Source of the DNA: an uncultured Treponema sp.
Lineage (GTDB): Bacteria > Spirochaetota > Spirochaetia > Treponematales > Treponemataceae
Length of the DNA: 6,338 bases
Direction of reading: 5' to 3'
Assembly: GCA_905372345.1 (NCBI GenBank)
Contig: CAJPPE010000099.1
Location: 1-6,338 of the forward strand
In this document: positions 6,083-6,338 of the stretch, piece by piece
How the letters are laid out: every line of letters starts with the position of its first letter
Position numbering within the stretch: position 1 is the stretch's first letter
Translations under genes and position numbers: made by a program
The notes under the pieces: model-generated
Databases searched by the model: none
What the model was told of the DNA's origin: nothing
The model's input: the letters and a program-made list of their open reading frames with translations, nothing else

Positions 6083-6338
6083 ATGGCAAATAATAATGTA
6101 AGCGGTTCAAAATCGCTGGTTGAAATCCTTTTTCCATATGTCCGGTATATATTCAAGCGTTTAGTATCAATAATTCCGGTATTAATAATCATGTCGGTTG
6201 CTATCTATATACTCATCAACCTGATGCCTGGAGATCCCATACTGGCAATGCTTGATCCCGAAAAGACCAAGGCTATGACACCGGAAGAAAGAGCCCTATA
6301 TATTGAAAATATGAGAAAATTTTTAGGATATGATAAGG
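6083..6338 (+). CDS. ABC transporter permease, DppB/OppB type, N-terminal 85 residues (runs off right edge)
   Basis: This is one of the two membrane-spanning subunits that would accept solute from the upstream lipoprotein and move it across the cytoplasmic membrane with ATP-binding partners. The visible part begins with a polar stretch (MANNNVSGSKSL). Next come an aromatic/basic segment FPYVRYIFKRL and the first transmembrane helix at about 27-48 (LVSIIPVLIIMSVAIYILINLM). The motif INLMPGDPILAML (45-57) is typical of the DppB/OppB family, in which PGDP follows the first helix. The external region EKTKAMTPEERALYIENMRKFLGYDK then starts. The N-terminal extension before helix 1 is longer than in E. 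coli DppB, whose helix starts near the N-terminus. The ATG at 6083 has AAGGAG (6072-6077) five bases upstream. The substrate cannot be set from this fragment. The second permease and ATPases are expected downstream, outside the window. Confidence 0.9.
   Translation, partial: MANNNVSGSKSLVEILFPYVRYIFKRLVSIIPVLIIMSVAIYILINLMPGDPILAMLDPEKTKAMTPEERALYIENMRKFLGYDK

Noticed and set aside
1..6338. Mobile element, CRISPR array, tRNA, or new defence system
   Set aside because: No transposase, integrase, terminal repeats, regularly spaced repeats or tRNA-like fold were seen. All long reading frames have housekeeping or transport explanations except the one hypothetical membrane protein.

Overview
The window reads as ordinary chromosomal sequence from a spirochaete, most likely an anaerobic, host-associated Treponema of the T. 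denticola kind. This is inferred from the moderate AT-richness, strong GGAGG-type ribosome sites, a short spirochaete-style lipobox (VIAC), a class A flavodiiron protein, and an EIIA-Ntr-like protein with an N-terminal helix-turn-helix. No sequence search was possible, so the genus is an inference. Nothing resembling a phage, transposon, CRISPR array, RNA gene or new defence system is visible.

Left two thirds (minus strand, read right to left): a flavodiiron NO/O2 reductase gene (3975-2749) with its own promoter and an elaborate upstream region. After 123 bp holding a second promoter comes a compact four-gene run: an HTH + PTS EIIA protein (2625-1978, TTG start), ksgA 16S rRNA dimethyltransferase (about 1968-1072), an unrecognised two-helix membrane protein with a signal peptide (1075-566), and an RluA-family pseudouridine synthase that runs off the left edge (579-1). 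The junctions are tight: a 9-12 bp gap, a 4 bp ATGA overlap and a 14 bp overlap. This suggests one mRNA carrying two rRNA-modification enzymes, a PTS-linked regulator and an envelope protein.

Right third (plus strand): a divergent promoter region (3976-4219) leads into a lipoprotein of the oligopeptide-binding family (4220-5995). An intrinsic terminator and then a DppB/OppB-type permease (6083 to the right edge, partial) follow. This is the start of a peptide or related-solute ABC importer operon. The terminator between binding protein and permease probably makes the binding protein more abundant than the membrane components.

The parts most worth a second look are regulatory. A 29-bp near-perfect inverted repeat sits at the predicted +1 and 5' leader of the flavodiiron gene. 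A 16-bp perfect palindrome lies just upstream of the same promoter. The HTH-EIIA fusion heads the rRNA-modification operon, and an attenuator-like terminator lies inside the transporter operon.
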